This document shows, one piece after another, positions 1-8,435 of a stretch of 20,177 nucleotides of DNA. The stretch comes from an uncultured Eubacteriales bacterium. GTDB taxonomy: Bacteria; Bacillota; Clostridia; Lachnospirales; Lachnospiraceae. The DNA lies in the NCBI GenBank assembly GCA_900544525.1, contig UQVN01000029.1:1-20177 (forward strand), written 5' to 3'. How positions within the stretch are numbered: position 1 is the stretch's first letter; every line of letters begins with the position of its first letter. The notes beneath the pieces were generated by a model that was not told the DNA's origin, did no database searches, and worked only from the letters and a program-made list of their open reading frames with translations. A program made the translations under genes and the position numbers.

Positions 1-67
1 GTTGGGTTTTGTTGTTTTTGGTGTTTTAAGAATAATAAAATACATTTAAGTTGTATTATATGCACAA

Positions 68-86
68 TGAAATCTTAAAAATTTCA
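68..86. promoter_or_regulatory. Inverted repeat in the leader upstream of mglB
   Basis: The 191 bases before mglB are very AT-rich and hold no gene. TGAAAT at 68-73 and ATTTCA at 81-86 form an inverted repeat with a 7-nt spacer. This could be an operator, possibly for the AraC-type regulator at 4979-6589, but that is inference. A TATACT at 132-137 could be a -10 box, but no convincing -35 lies at the right distance, so I do not assign a promoter. No clear catabolite-response (cre) element was seen. Confidence 0.2.
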
Positions 87-191
87 ATGAAAAACAAAAA
101 ATATTCTATGTTATCTTTTAGAAATATCCGATATACTGTCAATATCAATAAATAACACGGCAGAAGTGTGAAATAGAAGGGAGAAAATGGT

Positions 192-1496
192 ATGAGAAAA
201 AAAATGGTAGCATTAACAATGGCGGTATTGTTAAGTCTTTCAACGGTTGCATGTGGTTCAGGGGGAACGACAGATGGAAACAAAGACACATCCACACAGT
301 CTGCGGATTCAGGAAACAAAGATTCGGGGGCAACGGTAGCAAATAAGGATAAACCGTTAGTATGGTTCAATCGTCAACCATCCAATAGTTCTACGGGGGA
401 ATTGGATATGACAGCCTTAAGTTTTAACAAGGATACCTATTATGTAGGATTCGATGCAAACCAAGGTGCTGAACTTCAAGGTACTATGGTTCGAGATTAT
501 ATCGAAAAGAATATTGATACGATTGATCGCAATGGGGATGGCGTTATCGGTTATGTTCTAGCTATTGGTGATATTGGACATAATGACTCAATTGCACGTA
601 CAAGAGGTGTTCGTAAGGCTCTTGGTACCGGTGTTGAAAAAGATGGCAACATCAACAGTGATCCAATTGGTACAAATACAGATGGTTCTTCTAAAATAGT
701 ACAGGATGGTTCTATTGAAGCAGGCGGAAAGACATATGTTGTTCGTGAACTCGCTTCCCAAGAAATGAAGAACTCTGCTGGTGCTACATGGGATGCAGCT
801 ACAGCAGGTAATGCTATCGGTACATGGTCTTCTTCTTTTGGTAAAGATATTGACGTTGTTATTTCTAATAACGATGGAATGGGTATGTCAATGTTCAATG
901 CTTGGTCAAAGGACAATAAGGTTCCTACATTCGGTTATGATGCTAATAATGACGCAGTAGCAGCGATTGCAGAAGGATATGGCGGAACAATCAGCCAGCA
1001 TGCAGATGTACAGGCGTATTTAACACTTCGTGTTCTTCGTAACGCTTTAGATGGAGTTGATGTTGATACAGGTATTGGTACAGCCGATGAAGCGGGCAAT
1101 GTTCTATCTGATGATGTTTATGTATATAGAGAAGAAGAACGTTCTTACTATGCATTAAACGTTGCAGTTACTGCTGATAACTATCAAGATTTTACAGATT
1201 CTACAAAGGTTTATGAACCAGTATCCAAACAGCTTGATGAAAGTTCTCATCCTTCCAAGAAAGTATGGTTGAATATTTACAATGCTTCTGATAACTTCTT
1301 AAGCTCAACCTATCAACCACTTCTTCAGAACTATGATGATCTTCTTAATTTGAAAGTTGATTATATCGGTGGTGATGGACAGACAGAGTCCAATATTACA
1401 AACCGTCTTGGAAATCCAAGTCAGTACGATGCATTCGCTATTAACATGGTGAAAACAGATAATGCAGCTTCTTATACAGCTTTACTTAATCAATAA
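192..1496 (+). CDS. mglB: Galactose/glucose-binding lipoprotein, MglB-like, circularly permuted
   Basis: Extracytoplasmic receptor for the MglABC importer, 434 aa. A lipoprotein signal ends at a lipobox with Cys21, followed by a Gly/Ser/Asp-rich linker to about residue 50. The mature domain starts at KPLVWFNRQP (54-63), which in ordinary MglB is strand 4 (FFNKEP). Then come an EF-like calcium loop (D112, N114, D116), GHND..R (H130, D132, R136), W200, NND (226-228) and GYD (D250). The first segment of normal MglB (YxxxDxF, then the AINxV strand) is found only at the C-terminus: IYNASDNF at 362-369 and FAINMV at 415-420, ending at 434 where normal proteins run into strand 4. Sugar-contact residues are thus kept but reconnected. 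The E. coli calcium ligand Q142 is replaced by G120. An insertion lies at about 145-195. The ATG has SD GGGAG about 9 nt upstream. First gene of the transport operon. Confidence 0.9.
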   Translation: MRKKMVALTMAVLLSLSTVACGSGGTTDGNKDTSTQSADSGNKDSGATVANKDKPLVWFNRQPSNSSTGELDMTALSFNKDTYYVGFDANQGAELQGTMVRDYIEKNIDTIDRNGDGVIGYVLAIGDIGHNDSIARTRGVRKALGTGVEKDGNINSDPIGTNTDGSSKIVQDGSIEAGGKTYVVRELASQEMKNSAGATWDAATAGNAIGTWSSSFGKDIDVVISNNDGMGMSMFNAWSKDNKVPTFGYDANNDAVAAIAEGYGGTISQHADVQAYLTLRVLRNALDGVDVDTGIGTADEAGNVLSDDVYVYREEERSYYALNVAVTADNYQDFTDSTKVYEPVSKQLDESSHPSKKVWLNIYNASDNFLSSTYQPLLQNYDDLLNLKVDYIGGDGQTESNITNRLGNPSQYDAFAINMVKTDNAASYTALLNQ

Positions 1497-1578
1497 TCCA
1501 CATTGAAATCAGGATAATGGGAAACACGTTTTACGAGTGTCTTATGTTCGTGAGTGGCATCAATATTGTAAATAAATC

Positions 1579-1612
1579 AACTATTAGGAAGAAGAAATTC
1601 TTCCTAATAGTT
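1579..1612 (+). promoter_or_regulatory. Intercistronic stem-loop between mglB and mglA
   Basis: A perfect 15-bp inverted repeat (1579-1593 with 1598-1612) closes on a 4-nt GAAA loop. No U-tract follows; the next bases are TATCTAAAAAAG. It is therefore unlikely to be a full intrinsic terminator. In binding-protein operons such hairpins commonly protect the 3' end of the binding-protein mRNA or allow partial termination, so the receptor is made in excess over the ATPase and permease. That role is inferred here. Confidence 0.7.
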
Positions 1613-1666
1613 TATCTAAAAAAGAAGAATGGTTCTAATTGTAGCAGTGGTGAGAGGTGGGTAGTC

Positions 1667-3175
1667 ATGGTAGATAAGAAAGATGATATTGTCTTATCAA
1701 TACGCGGTATGAGTAAATCCTTTGGTCGCAATAGAGTCCTTGATCATATCAACTTAGATGTGAAGCGGGGAACAGTTATGGGGCTAATGGGTGAAAATGG
1801 TGCTGGTAAGTCAACAATGATGAAATGTCTTTTTGGTACCTATCAAAAAGATGAGGGAAATATCTTCCTTGAAGGCAAGGAAGTGAGTTTTTCTGGACCA
1901 AAAGACGCTCTTGAAAATGGGATTGCAATGGTTCATCAGGAGTTGAATCAGTGTCTAGAAAGAAATGTAGTTGATAATTTATTCCTTGGACGTTATCCAG
2001 TCAATTCAATAGGTATCGTTGATGAGGGCAGAATGAAAAAGGAGGCCTCAGAGCTTTTTAGAAAATTGGGTATGACTGTTGATCTCACGCAACCGATGAG
2101 AAATATGTCGGTATCACAGCGCCAGATGTGTGAAATTGCTAAAGCAATTTCTTATAATTCCAAGGTAATTGTACTTGATGAGCCGACCTCTTCTCTAACA
2201 GTACAGGAAGTAGATAAGCTCTTTGAGATGATGAGAATGCTGAAAGAACAGGGAATCTCTTTGATTTATATTTCTCATAAAATGGACGAAATTTTTGAAA
2301 TATGTGATGAAATATCTGTGCTTCGTGATGGTAATCTCGTTATGACAAAAAGCTCTAAGGATACAAATATGAATGAATTGATTGCGGCTATGGTTGGGCG
2401 TTCTCTGGAAAATCGTTTTCCACCTGTTGACAACACGCCAAAAGATGTGATTTTATCGGTTCAGCATTTATCCACAAAGTTTGAACCTCACTTACAAGAT
2501 ATTTCTTTTGATGTAAAAGAGGGAGAAATTTTTGGATTATATGGTTTGGTAGGTGCGGGACGTACCGAACTTTTGGAAACGATTTTTGGAGTCCGTACAA
2601 GAGCAGCTGGACGTGTTTATTTTAATAATCGTCTTATGAATTTTGGCAGTGCCAAAGAAGCCATGGAGCATGGATTTGCTATGATTACTGAGGAACGAAA
2701 GGCAAATGGGCTTTTTCTAAAAGGGGATCTTACGTTTAATACTACGATTGCAAATCTAAATAAGTATAAATCTGGGGTAGCGCTTTCTGATTCAAAGATG
2801 GTAAAAGCCACAACAGATGAAATAAGAATTATGCATACAAAATGTATGGGACCAGAAGATATGATTTCAAGTCTTTCTGGTGGTAATCAACAAAAAGTTA
2901 TTTTTGGAAAATGGTTAGAACGAGCTCCGCAAGTATTTATGATGGATGAACCTACGAGGGGAATTGATGTTGGAGCAAAATATGAAATATATGAGTTGAT
3001 CATCAATATGGCCAAACAGGGAAAGACAATTATTGTTGTTTCCTCTGAAATGCCAGAGATTTTGGGGATTACAAACCGTATTGGTGTTATGTCAAATGGA
3101 CGTCTTTCTGGAATTGTGAATACAAAGGAAACAAATCAGGAAGAGCTTTTAAGACTCAGTGCAAAATACCTATAA
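1667..3175 (+). CDS. mglA: Galactose/methyl-galactoside import ATP-binding protein MglA
   Basis: Cytoplasmic ATPase of the CUT2 sugar importer family, 502 aa from the chosen start, close to the usual length of about 506. It has two fused ABC domains. The first has Walker A GENGAGKST, a Q-loop in MVHQE, the signature VSQRQM and Walker B VIVLDEPTSSL. The second has a degenerate Walker A (GLVGAGRTE), the signature LSGGNQQK and Walker B VFMMDEPTRGID. Asymmetric sites of this kind are characteristic of the MglA/RbsA/XylG family. The frame is open further upstream to an ATG at 1517, but ATG 1667 has a good SD (GAGAGGTGG, 1652-1660), gives the family length and avoids coding through the stem-loop at 1579-1612. 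It lies 170 nt after mglB and 20 nt before mglC. Confidence 0.95.
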   Translation: MVDKKDDIVLSIRGMSKSFGRNRVLDHINLDVKRGTVMGLMGENGAGKSTMMKCLFGTYQKDEGNIFLEGKEVSFSGPKDALENGIAMVHQELNQCLERNVVDNLFLGRYPVNSIGIVDEGRMKKEASELFRKLGMTVDLTQPMRNMSVSQRQMCEIAKAISYNSKVIVLDEPTSSLTVQEVDKLFEMMRMLKEQGISLIYISHKMDEIFEICDEISVLRDGNLVMTKSSKDTNMNELIAAMVGRSLENRFPPVDNTPKDVILSVQHLSTKFEPHLQDISFDVKEGEIFGLYGLVGAGRTELLETIFGVRTRAAGRVYFNNRLMNFGSAKEAMEHGFAMITEERKANGLFLKGDLTFNTTIANLNKYKSGVALSDSKMVKATTDEIRIMHTKCMGPEDMISSLSGGNQQKVIFGKWLERAPQVFMMDEPTRGIDVGAKYEIYELIINMAKQGKTIIVVSSEMPEILGITNRIGVMSNGRLSGIVNTKETNQEELLRLSAKYL

Positions 3176-3195
3176 GGAGCGAGGAGATTGATGAT

Positions 3196-4851
3196 ATGGC
3201 TAATGGAAACAGTAAAATTCTAACGGCTGAACAAGAAAAGCAGTTGCGTCAGCCAATCGACGAGTATATTGGTAATATTCAAAAACAGATTAACAGTCTT
3301 AGAGCAGATGGGACAGATAAAGTTCTCTCTCTTCAAAACCATATGGATAGATTAAAGAGAGATCGTACCCTTACAAAGGGAGAAAAAGAAAACAGGATTG
3401 CACAGGCTAAAGCAGAACTGGAAAAAGCAAAAGCGGTTGAAGCAAAAAATAAAGATGAGGTTTCAAAATTAATTTCTGATGCAGAAGCCTACATAAAAAC
3501 TCACTTTGATAAAGATTATTATCAACCTGTGAAAGAAAGCTGTAAACAGGAGAAAATAGTTGCAAAGGAAAAATATCGGAATAAAATTGCCGACTTGGAA
3601 AAAGAGCATCAAGAAATTATCTCAAAGCTTTCCGACAATCAAGAAATAAAAGATGAAAAGTATGTGTATAAGAATCGATTGTTTGATGCAAAAATGGAGT
3701 TGCAAAAAGATTTTCAACAGATAAAAGATAGAAGGCATGCTGCTTATATATATCAATATCATCTAATTGATATGCTCCGTATGTCAAAATTTACTTTTAT
3801 GGAGTCAAGGGCACAGAAGTGGGAAAATTATAAATATACATTTAATCGGAGAGCCTTCCTTTTGAAAAACGGTTTGTATATTGCCATTGTTTTGATCTTT
3901 ATTATGTTGTGTATTATTACACCTATGGTAAAAGGTACCCCTTTACTTACCTATAATAATGTTTTAAATATTCTTCAGCAAGCGTCTCCAAGAATGTTTC
4001 TTGCACTCGGTGTTGCTGGACTGATTCTCCTTACTGGTACGGATCTTTCCATTGGACGTATGGTCGGTATGGGTATGACAACAGCCACCATAATCATGCA
4101 CCAAGGAGTGAATACAGGTGCAGTTTTCGGGCATGTATTTGACTTTACAAAAATACCAGTTGGAGCAAGAGTCGTTCTCGCTTTAGTAGCATGTGTGGTT
4201 TTGTGTACATTCTTTACAGCGATTGCAGGTTTCTTTACAGCTAAATTTAAGATGCATCCATTTATTTCTACGATGGCAAATATGTTGGTAATCTTCGGAC
4301 TTGTCACCTATGCAACAAAGGGCGTATCCTTTGGTGCGATTGAATCCACCATTCCTAATATGATTATTCCTAAAATTAATGGGTTCCCTACGATTATTTT
4401 ATGGGCAGTGGCGGCAATTGCCATTGTATGGTTTATTTGGAATAAAACAACTTTTGGTAAAAACTTGTATGCGGTTGGTGGAAATCCAGAGGCAGCAGCA
4501 GTTTCAGGTATTTCTGTATTCGCCGTAACGGTAGGAGCCTTTGTTATGGCAGGTATCCTTTATGGCTTTGGTTCTTGGCTTGAATGTGCGAGAATGGTTG
4601 GTTCTGGATCAGCAGCATATGGTCAAGGTTGGGAAATGGATGCCATTGCTGCCTGTGTAGGAGGTGGTGTTTCCTTTACTGGTGGTATTGGTAAAATTTC
4701 AGGTGTAGTCGTTGGTGTCTTTATTTTTACAGCGCTTACTTATTCCCTTACGATTCTTGGTATTGATACAAACCTTCAGTTTGTATTCTCAGGAATTATT
4801 ATTCTTGTAGCAGTTACACTTGACTGTCTAAAATATGTTCAGAAGAAATAA
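3196..4851 (+). CDS. mglC: Galactose ABC transporter permease MglC with long N-terminal helical extension
   Basis: Membrane subunit of the importer, 551 aa against about 336 for E. coli MglC. Residues from about 225 onward are a typical BPD_transp_2 permease: first span at about 225-244, then LGVAGLILLTGTDLS, FGKNLYAVGGNPEAA and DAIAACVGGGVSFTGG, ending in LDCLKY. Residues 1 to about 220 have no counterpart in ordinary MglC. They are rich in Lys, Glu, Gln and Asp, contain long predicted helices (about 60-95, 115-145 and 155-180) and look like coiled coil. With no signal peptide before them, they should be cytoplasmic, next to MglA. Their function is unknown; self-assembly or contact with MglA or another protein are possibilities. 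SD GAGGAG lies about 9 nt before the ATG. Last gene of the operon, followed by a terminator. Confidence 0.92.
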   Translation: MANGNSKILTAEQEKQLRQPIDEYIGNIQKQINSLRADGTDKVLSLQNHMDRLKRDRTLTKGEKENRIAQAKAELEKAKAVEAKNKDEVSKLISDAEAYIKTHFDKDYYQPVKESCKQEKIVAKEKYRNKIADLEKEHQEIISKLSDNQEIKDEKYVYKNRLFDAKMELQKDFQQIKDRRHAAYIYQYHLIDMLRMSKFTFMESRAQKWENYKYTFNRRAFLLKNGLYIAIVLIFIMLCIITPMVKGTPLLTYNNVLNILQQASPRMFLALGVAGLILLTGTDLSIGRMVGMGMTTATIIMHQGVNTGAVFGHVFDFTKIPVGARVVLALVACVVLCTFFTAIAGFFTAKFKMHPFISTMANMLVIFGLVTYATKGVSFGAIESTIPNMIIPKINGFPTIILWAVAAIAIVWFIWNKTTFGKNLYAVGGNPEAAAVSGISVFAVTVGAFVMAGILYGFGSWLECARMVGSGSAAYGQGWEMDAIAACVGGGVSFTGGIGKISGVVVGVFIFTALTYSLTILGIDTNLQFVFSGIIILVAVTLDCLKYVQKK

Positions 4852-4866
4852 ATTTTTTTTATGAAG

Positions 4867-4904
4867 CAAAAAGAGTCAGAAATTATCTGGCTCCTTTTGT
4901 TTTA
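4867..4904 (+). terminator. Intrinsic terminator of the mglBAC operon
   Basis: Arms 4867-4880 and 4886-4899 pair over 14 positions (one A-C mismatch and one G-T wobble) around a 5-nt AATTA loop. The right arm runs into CCTTTTGTTTT. It sits 15 nt after the mglC stop and separates transport genes from regulatory genes. Confidence 0.8.
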
Positions 4905-4915
4905 TAATGCCAATA

Positions 4916-4943
4916 TTTACATTTTTTGTCTTTTTGTTATAAT
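4916..4943 (+). promoter_or_regulatory. Sigma-A promoter for the sensor/regulator operon
   Basis: TTTACA (4916-4921) and TATAAT (4938-4943) are separated by 16 nt, directly behind the mglC terminator and 35 nt before the regulator ATG. A second TATAAT at 4946-4951 has no -35 at a suitable distance. The promoter implies that the regulatory genes are transcribed independently of mglBAC. Confidence 0.65.
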
Positions 4944-4978
4944 ATTATAATAGACCATAGAGATGAGGGAGCAAAAAC

Positions 4979-6589
4979 ATGAATCAATATACAGTGATCT
5001 TGGTGGACGATGAAGAAGAAGTAATACAGGTGATTATGAAAAAAATTAATTGGGAAGGTTTGGATTTTTCTGTCATCGGGTATGCCAATAATGGAGTGAA
5101 GGCATTGGAACTGGTTGAGGAATTTCAACCGGATGTTGTTATGACTGATATTAAAATGCCATATATGGATGGTATGGAATTAGCAAATCGTATTAAAGCA
5201 AAGTTTCCAGCCACAAAACTTTTATTGTTCACAGGATTTGATGAGTTTGAATATGCCAAAGAGGCAGTTCATTTAGAAGTGGAAGAATATATTTTGAAAC
5301 CTGTGAATTCAGTTGAACTGACGAATGTATTTACACAATTGAAAATAAAACTGGATCAAGAAATGAGTGAAAAGCGAAGCGTAGAGGTTTTGCAGAAGTA
5401 CTATATGGAGTCACTGCCTATCCTACAGGCAAATTTCTATTCTACATTGTTGGAGGGGAGAATTCATGAAAATGAATTGAAAAAATATCTATCTGATTAT
5501 CAGATCTCTTTTTTAGGTCCATTTTTTTGTTGTATTGTTGTACATACATCTCTTAGTCAAGCTCCACAAAATATGAATCCCTTGCTTTTAATCGCATCTG
5601 TTGAAAAACAGGTCAAGGAATACTTAGGAGAAAGATGGCAGGCGAAATGTTTTTCTTATTTAGGAAATACCATATTAATTACACAGCTAAAAAGTGAAAA
5701 TGAAGTTTCAGAATTGACCGATGAATGCGATAGATTTTGCAGATACGTCCATCGTATTATTGGGGCTGTTGTTACGGTTGGAATTGGACAAGTTTGCAAA
5801 AATATTCTTGAATTGGCTCAATCTTACAGTGGTGCACGAGAGGCCGTTTCTTATCGGGTGATTTATGGTGCTTCAAGAGCAATTAATATAAAAGAAATTG
5901 CGCCTCAAGAGATGAGTGGACCAGATTTAACCAATGATACAGAATTATTTAATCTATTTAAAAAAATCCGTATGGGTTCTGTAGAAGAGATAGAAGAAGC
6001 TGCGAATCAGTATGTAGAGCATATGTCTCTTACTGCAAAATCTTTGCAACAACATCATATTGCCATTATGGAGCTAGTAAGTGAATTATACAGGTTCTCT
6101 ATCAATAATGATCTTACAATAGAAAAATTTTCGGAAGATATGAAAAGTCTGTACAGTAGTCTTCTTGAACTGGATCCAACGGTATTATTAAAATGGCTGA
6201 TTGATGTCAGTCTTTCTTTGCGTGAAACGTTGATCAGCGCCCGAAGTCGATCGACACAGTCTTTTGTATCAAAGGCAAAGGAATATGTGAAAAATAATTA
6301 CTTTAATGAAGGACTTTCCCTCGATAGTATTTGTGAAGTGTTAGGGGTATCAAGTTCTTATTTCTCCACCATTTTTAAGAAGGAAACAGGCAGTTCTTTT
6401 ATTGGATACTTAACCGATTTTCGAATGGAGAAAGCCTCTCGTATGTTAATTGAGACAAATGAAAAAAGCTATATAATCGCCAAGAATGTAGGCTACACGG
6501 ATCCGAATTATTTTAGTTATGTGTTTAAGAGAAAATTTGGCGTTTCCCCTTCAAAATATAGAACGGAGCATGTGGAAAGTGAAAAATAA
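4979..6589 (+). CDS. YesN-type response regulator (receiver plus AraC DNA-binding domain)
   Basis: Cytoplasmic transcription regulator, 536 aa. The N-terminal receiver (about 1-120) has the acidic pair D10/D11, the phospho-acceptor D57 in VMTDIKMP, T85 and K107 in YILKP. The middle (about 130-420) is a poorly conserved linker typical of YesN proteins. The C-terminus (about 430-530) has two AraC-type helix-turn-helix motifs: LSLDSICEVLGVSSSYFSTI, and a second around NVGYTDPNYFSYVFKRKFG. The ATG is preceded by SD GAGGGAG. The stop lies inside the next gene, a sensor kinase, so the pair is translationally coupled. YesN regulators usually activate a neighbouring sugar-uptake operon; here mglBAC is the obvious candidate target. 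Confidence 0.92.
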   Translation: MNQYTVILVDDEEEVIQVIMKKINWEGLDFSVIGYANNGVKALELVEEFQPDVVMTDIKMPYMDGMELANRIKAKFPATKLLLFTGFDEFEYAKEAVHLEVEEYILKPVNSVELTNVFTQLKIKLDQEMSEKRSVEVLQKYYMESLPILQANFYSTLLEGRIHENELKKYLSDYQISFLGPFFCCIVVHTSLSQAPQNMNPLLLIASVEKQVKEYLGERWQAKCFSYLGNTILITQLKSENEVSELTDECDRFCRYVHRIIGAVVTVGIGQVCKNILELAQSYSGAREAVSYRVIYGASRAINIKEIAPQEMSGPDLTNDTELFNLFKKIRMGSVEEIEEAANQYVEHMSLTAKSLQQHHIAIMELVSELYRFSINNDLTIEKFSEDMKSLYSSLLELDPTVLLKWLIDVSLSLRETLISARSRSTQSFVSKAKEYVKNNYFNEGLSLDSICEVLGVSSSYFSTIFKKETGSSFIGYLTDFRMEKASRMLIETNEKSYIIAKNVGYTDPNYFSYVFKRKFGVSPSKYRTEHVESEK

Positions 6590-8435
6590 GTGTTTTGGGT
6601 GTTTAAAAAAATTTAAGCCAAAAGGAATGCAATCTACGATTATGATTACTTTTTCTGTTATATCCATCTCGATTATGTTGCTATTAGGAAGCGTAATGTA
6701 TATTCGATTTTCTGCTCTATCACGGCAAGAAATTATACAAAGTACCAAAAAACTGATGGAACAGACAGAAGAAGGTTTAGAGGATTATTTGGTTAGTATG
6801 CGACAGATATCAGATGCGCTCTATTATAATGTCATAAAAGAAAGTGATTTTTCTAGTCAAAATAAAGAGATTCAAAATGGAATGAATCTTTTATATGAAG
6901 CCAATCGAGACAATCTTCGTAGTATTGCCATATACAATGACTACGGAAGTCTTATGGCAGCAGAGCCGATTGCTTCACAAAAAGAAGATCCAGACGTCAC
7001 CAAACAGGAGTGGTATGTGCAAGCGATGAATAAGATGGAGAATTTGCATTTTTCCACTACACATATTCAAAATCTATTTGATGATACTGCCTTTCGTTAT
7101 TACTGGGTCATTTCTTTAAGCAGAGTGGTGGAATTGACAAATGATGGTGTGTCCCAATTGGGCGTTCTGCTTGTGGATATGGATTATTCTAGAATATACC
7201 GAATGATGAAACAGATTAATACATTAAACAATGGACAGTATTATTATTTGTGTGATGGCAATGGAGAAATTATCTATCATCCTCGTCAGATACAAATTAG
7301 TGATGGAATCAGTAGTGAAAATAATCAAACAATAGCAAAATACAAGGAAGGTATTTATGAGGAAACGTTTGAAGGAGAACAAAGAAAAGTCGTTGTCAAT
7401 ACGATTAGTTACACAGGGTGGAAGTTAGTTGGAGTGATTCCCTATAGTACCTTTACTCATGGAATGATTAATCTAAAGTATTTTATTCTCATGCTTATGC
7501 TTTTAATGGCAATGATGCTTGTCGTGATCAATCGAGTTGTTTCCGTGAGAATCTCTAGACCTATATTAAAGTTAAATCATTCTGTCATGGAATATGAGGC
7601 AGGAGAAAAGCCAGAGATTTATATCGGAGGTTCTTTAGAAATAAGACATCTTGGACATTCCATACAAAATTCTTATGAGCAGATTGACACATTAATGAAA
7701 AAAATTGTTTTAGAACAAAACGAAAGAAGAAAGAGTGAGCTTGATGCTTTACAAAGTCAGATCAACCCTCACTTTTTGTACAATGCATTAGATTCTATTA
7801 CATGGATGGTGGAAGGCGAGAGAAATGATGACGCAGTTTTTATGATTTCACAGCTGGCAAAGTTGTTTCGAATTAGTCTTTCGAAAGGGCGCACTGTGAT
7901 TACGATCAAAGAGGAGTTGCAGCATGCACAAAGTTACATGAATATACAGAAAATTCGATATAAGAATGCGTTTTCCATTCGATTTGACGTAGATCCAGAG
8001 TTGTATTCTTATTGCACTGTAAAATTGATTTTACAGCCAATTCTTGAAAATGCCATTAGTTATGGAGTGAGTGGCATGGATGATTGTGGTGAGATCAAAG
8101 TAGTTGGCAAAAAAGAGGGTGAAACCATTATTCTTTCAGTAACAGATAATGGAATAGGAATGTCAAGAGAGGAAGTAGACCTTGTATTAACGGATAGCAA
8201 TAGTATCCATAAGCATGGGACAGGCGTTGGTCTTGTGAATGTTAATAACCGTATTCAGATTCTTTTTGGAAAGGAATATGGTATTCGTGTAGAAAGTGAA
8301 CCAGACGAAGGAACGACGATTTCGATTTGCATTCCAGCGATTCCATATACAGAGGAAAACAGAAAGATTCTGGAAAAGGGATGTTTATTTGGTAAAGAAG
8401 AAATAGTCGATAAGGAAGTACAAGGTAAAGAGTAA
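6570..8435 (+). CDS. YesM-type sensor histidine kinase
   Basis: Membrane kinase, about 621 aa, partner of the preceding YesN regulator. It has TM1 at about 22-45, an extracellular Cache-like sensor at about 46-303, TM2 at about 304-324 and a HAMP-type linker. A His_kinase domain follows with the phospho-acceptor H401 in QINPHFLYN. The ATPase domain has the N-box ILENAISYG, DNGIGM and GTGVGLVNVNNR. The start is uncertain. The frame is open upstream to an ATG at 6519. ATG 6570 lies only 1 nt after the GGAG at 6565-6568. GTG 6579 would have 10-nt spacing from the same site and may be the true start. All options overlap the end of the regulator gene. The stop (TAA, 8433-8435) shares a base with the ATG of the next gene. 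Confidence 0.9.
   Translation: MWKVKNKCFGCLKKFKPKGMQSTIMITFSVISISIMLLLGSVMYIRFSALSRQEIIQSTKKLMEQTEEGLEDYLVSMRQISDALYYNVIKESDFSSQNKEIQNGMNLLYEANRDNLRSIAIYNDYGSLMAAEPIASQKEDPDVTKQEWYVQAMNKMENLHFSTTHIQNLFDDTAFRYYWVISLSRVVELTNDGVSQLGVLLVDMDYSRIYRMMKQINTLNNGQYYYLCDGNGEIIYHPRQIQISDGISSENNQTIAKYKEGIYEETFEGEQRKVVVNTISYTGWKLVGVIPYSTFTHGMINLKYFILMLMLLMAMMLVVINRVVSVRISRPILKLNHSVMEYEAGEKPEIYIGGSLEIRHLGHSIQNSYEQIDTLMKKIVLEQNERRKSELDALQSQINPHFLYNALDSITWMVEGERNDDAVFMISQLAKLFRISLSKGRTVITIKEELQHAQSYMNIQKIRYKNAFSIRFDVDPELYSYCTVKLILQPILENAISYGVSGMDDCGEIKVVGKKEGETIILSVTDNGIGMSREEVDLVLTDSNSIHKHGTGVGLVNVNNRIQILFGKEYGIRVESEPDEGTTISICIPAIPYTEENRKILEKGCLFGKEEIVDKEVQGKE

Noticed and set aside
192..1496. MglB read as truncated, frameshifted, or a tandem duplication remnant
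   Set aside because: The frame is uninterrupted, every canonical segment is present exactly once, and the ends meet at the same loop, which fits circular permutation rather than deletion or duplication.
1579..1612. Stem-loop as full terminator after mglB
   Set aside because: No T-run follows, and mglA and mglC downstream have no evident promoter of their own.
1517..1666. Upstream 50-codon extension of mglA starting at ATG 1517
   Set aside because: It would code through the perfect stem-loop at 1579-1612, has no SD, and gives a protein longer than the family, while ATG 1667 has a good SD and fits MglA length.
3975..4307. Opposite-strand open frame inside mglC (and similar ones at 551-916, 8905-9162, 9749-10132, 17177-17383)
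   Set aside because: They lie wholly within well-supported genes, match no family I recognise and lack ribosome binding sites; they reflect base composition of the real gene.
4946..4951. Second TATAAT before the regulator operon as a separate promoter
   Set aside because: No -35-like hexamer lies at 16-18 nt; the TATAAT at 4938-4943 with TTTACA is better.
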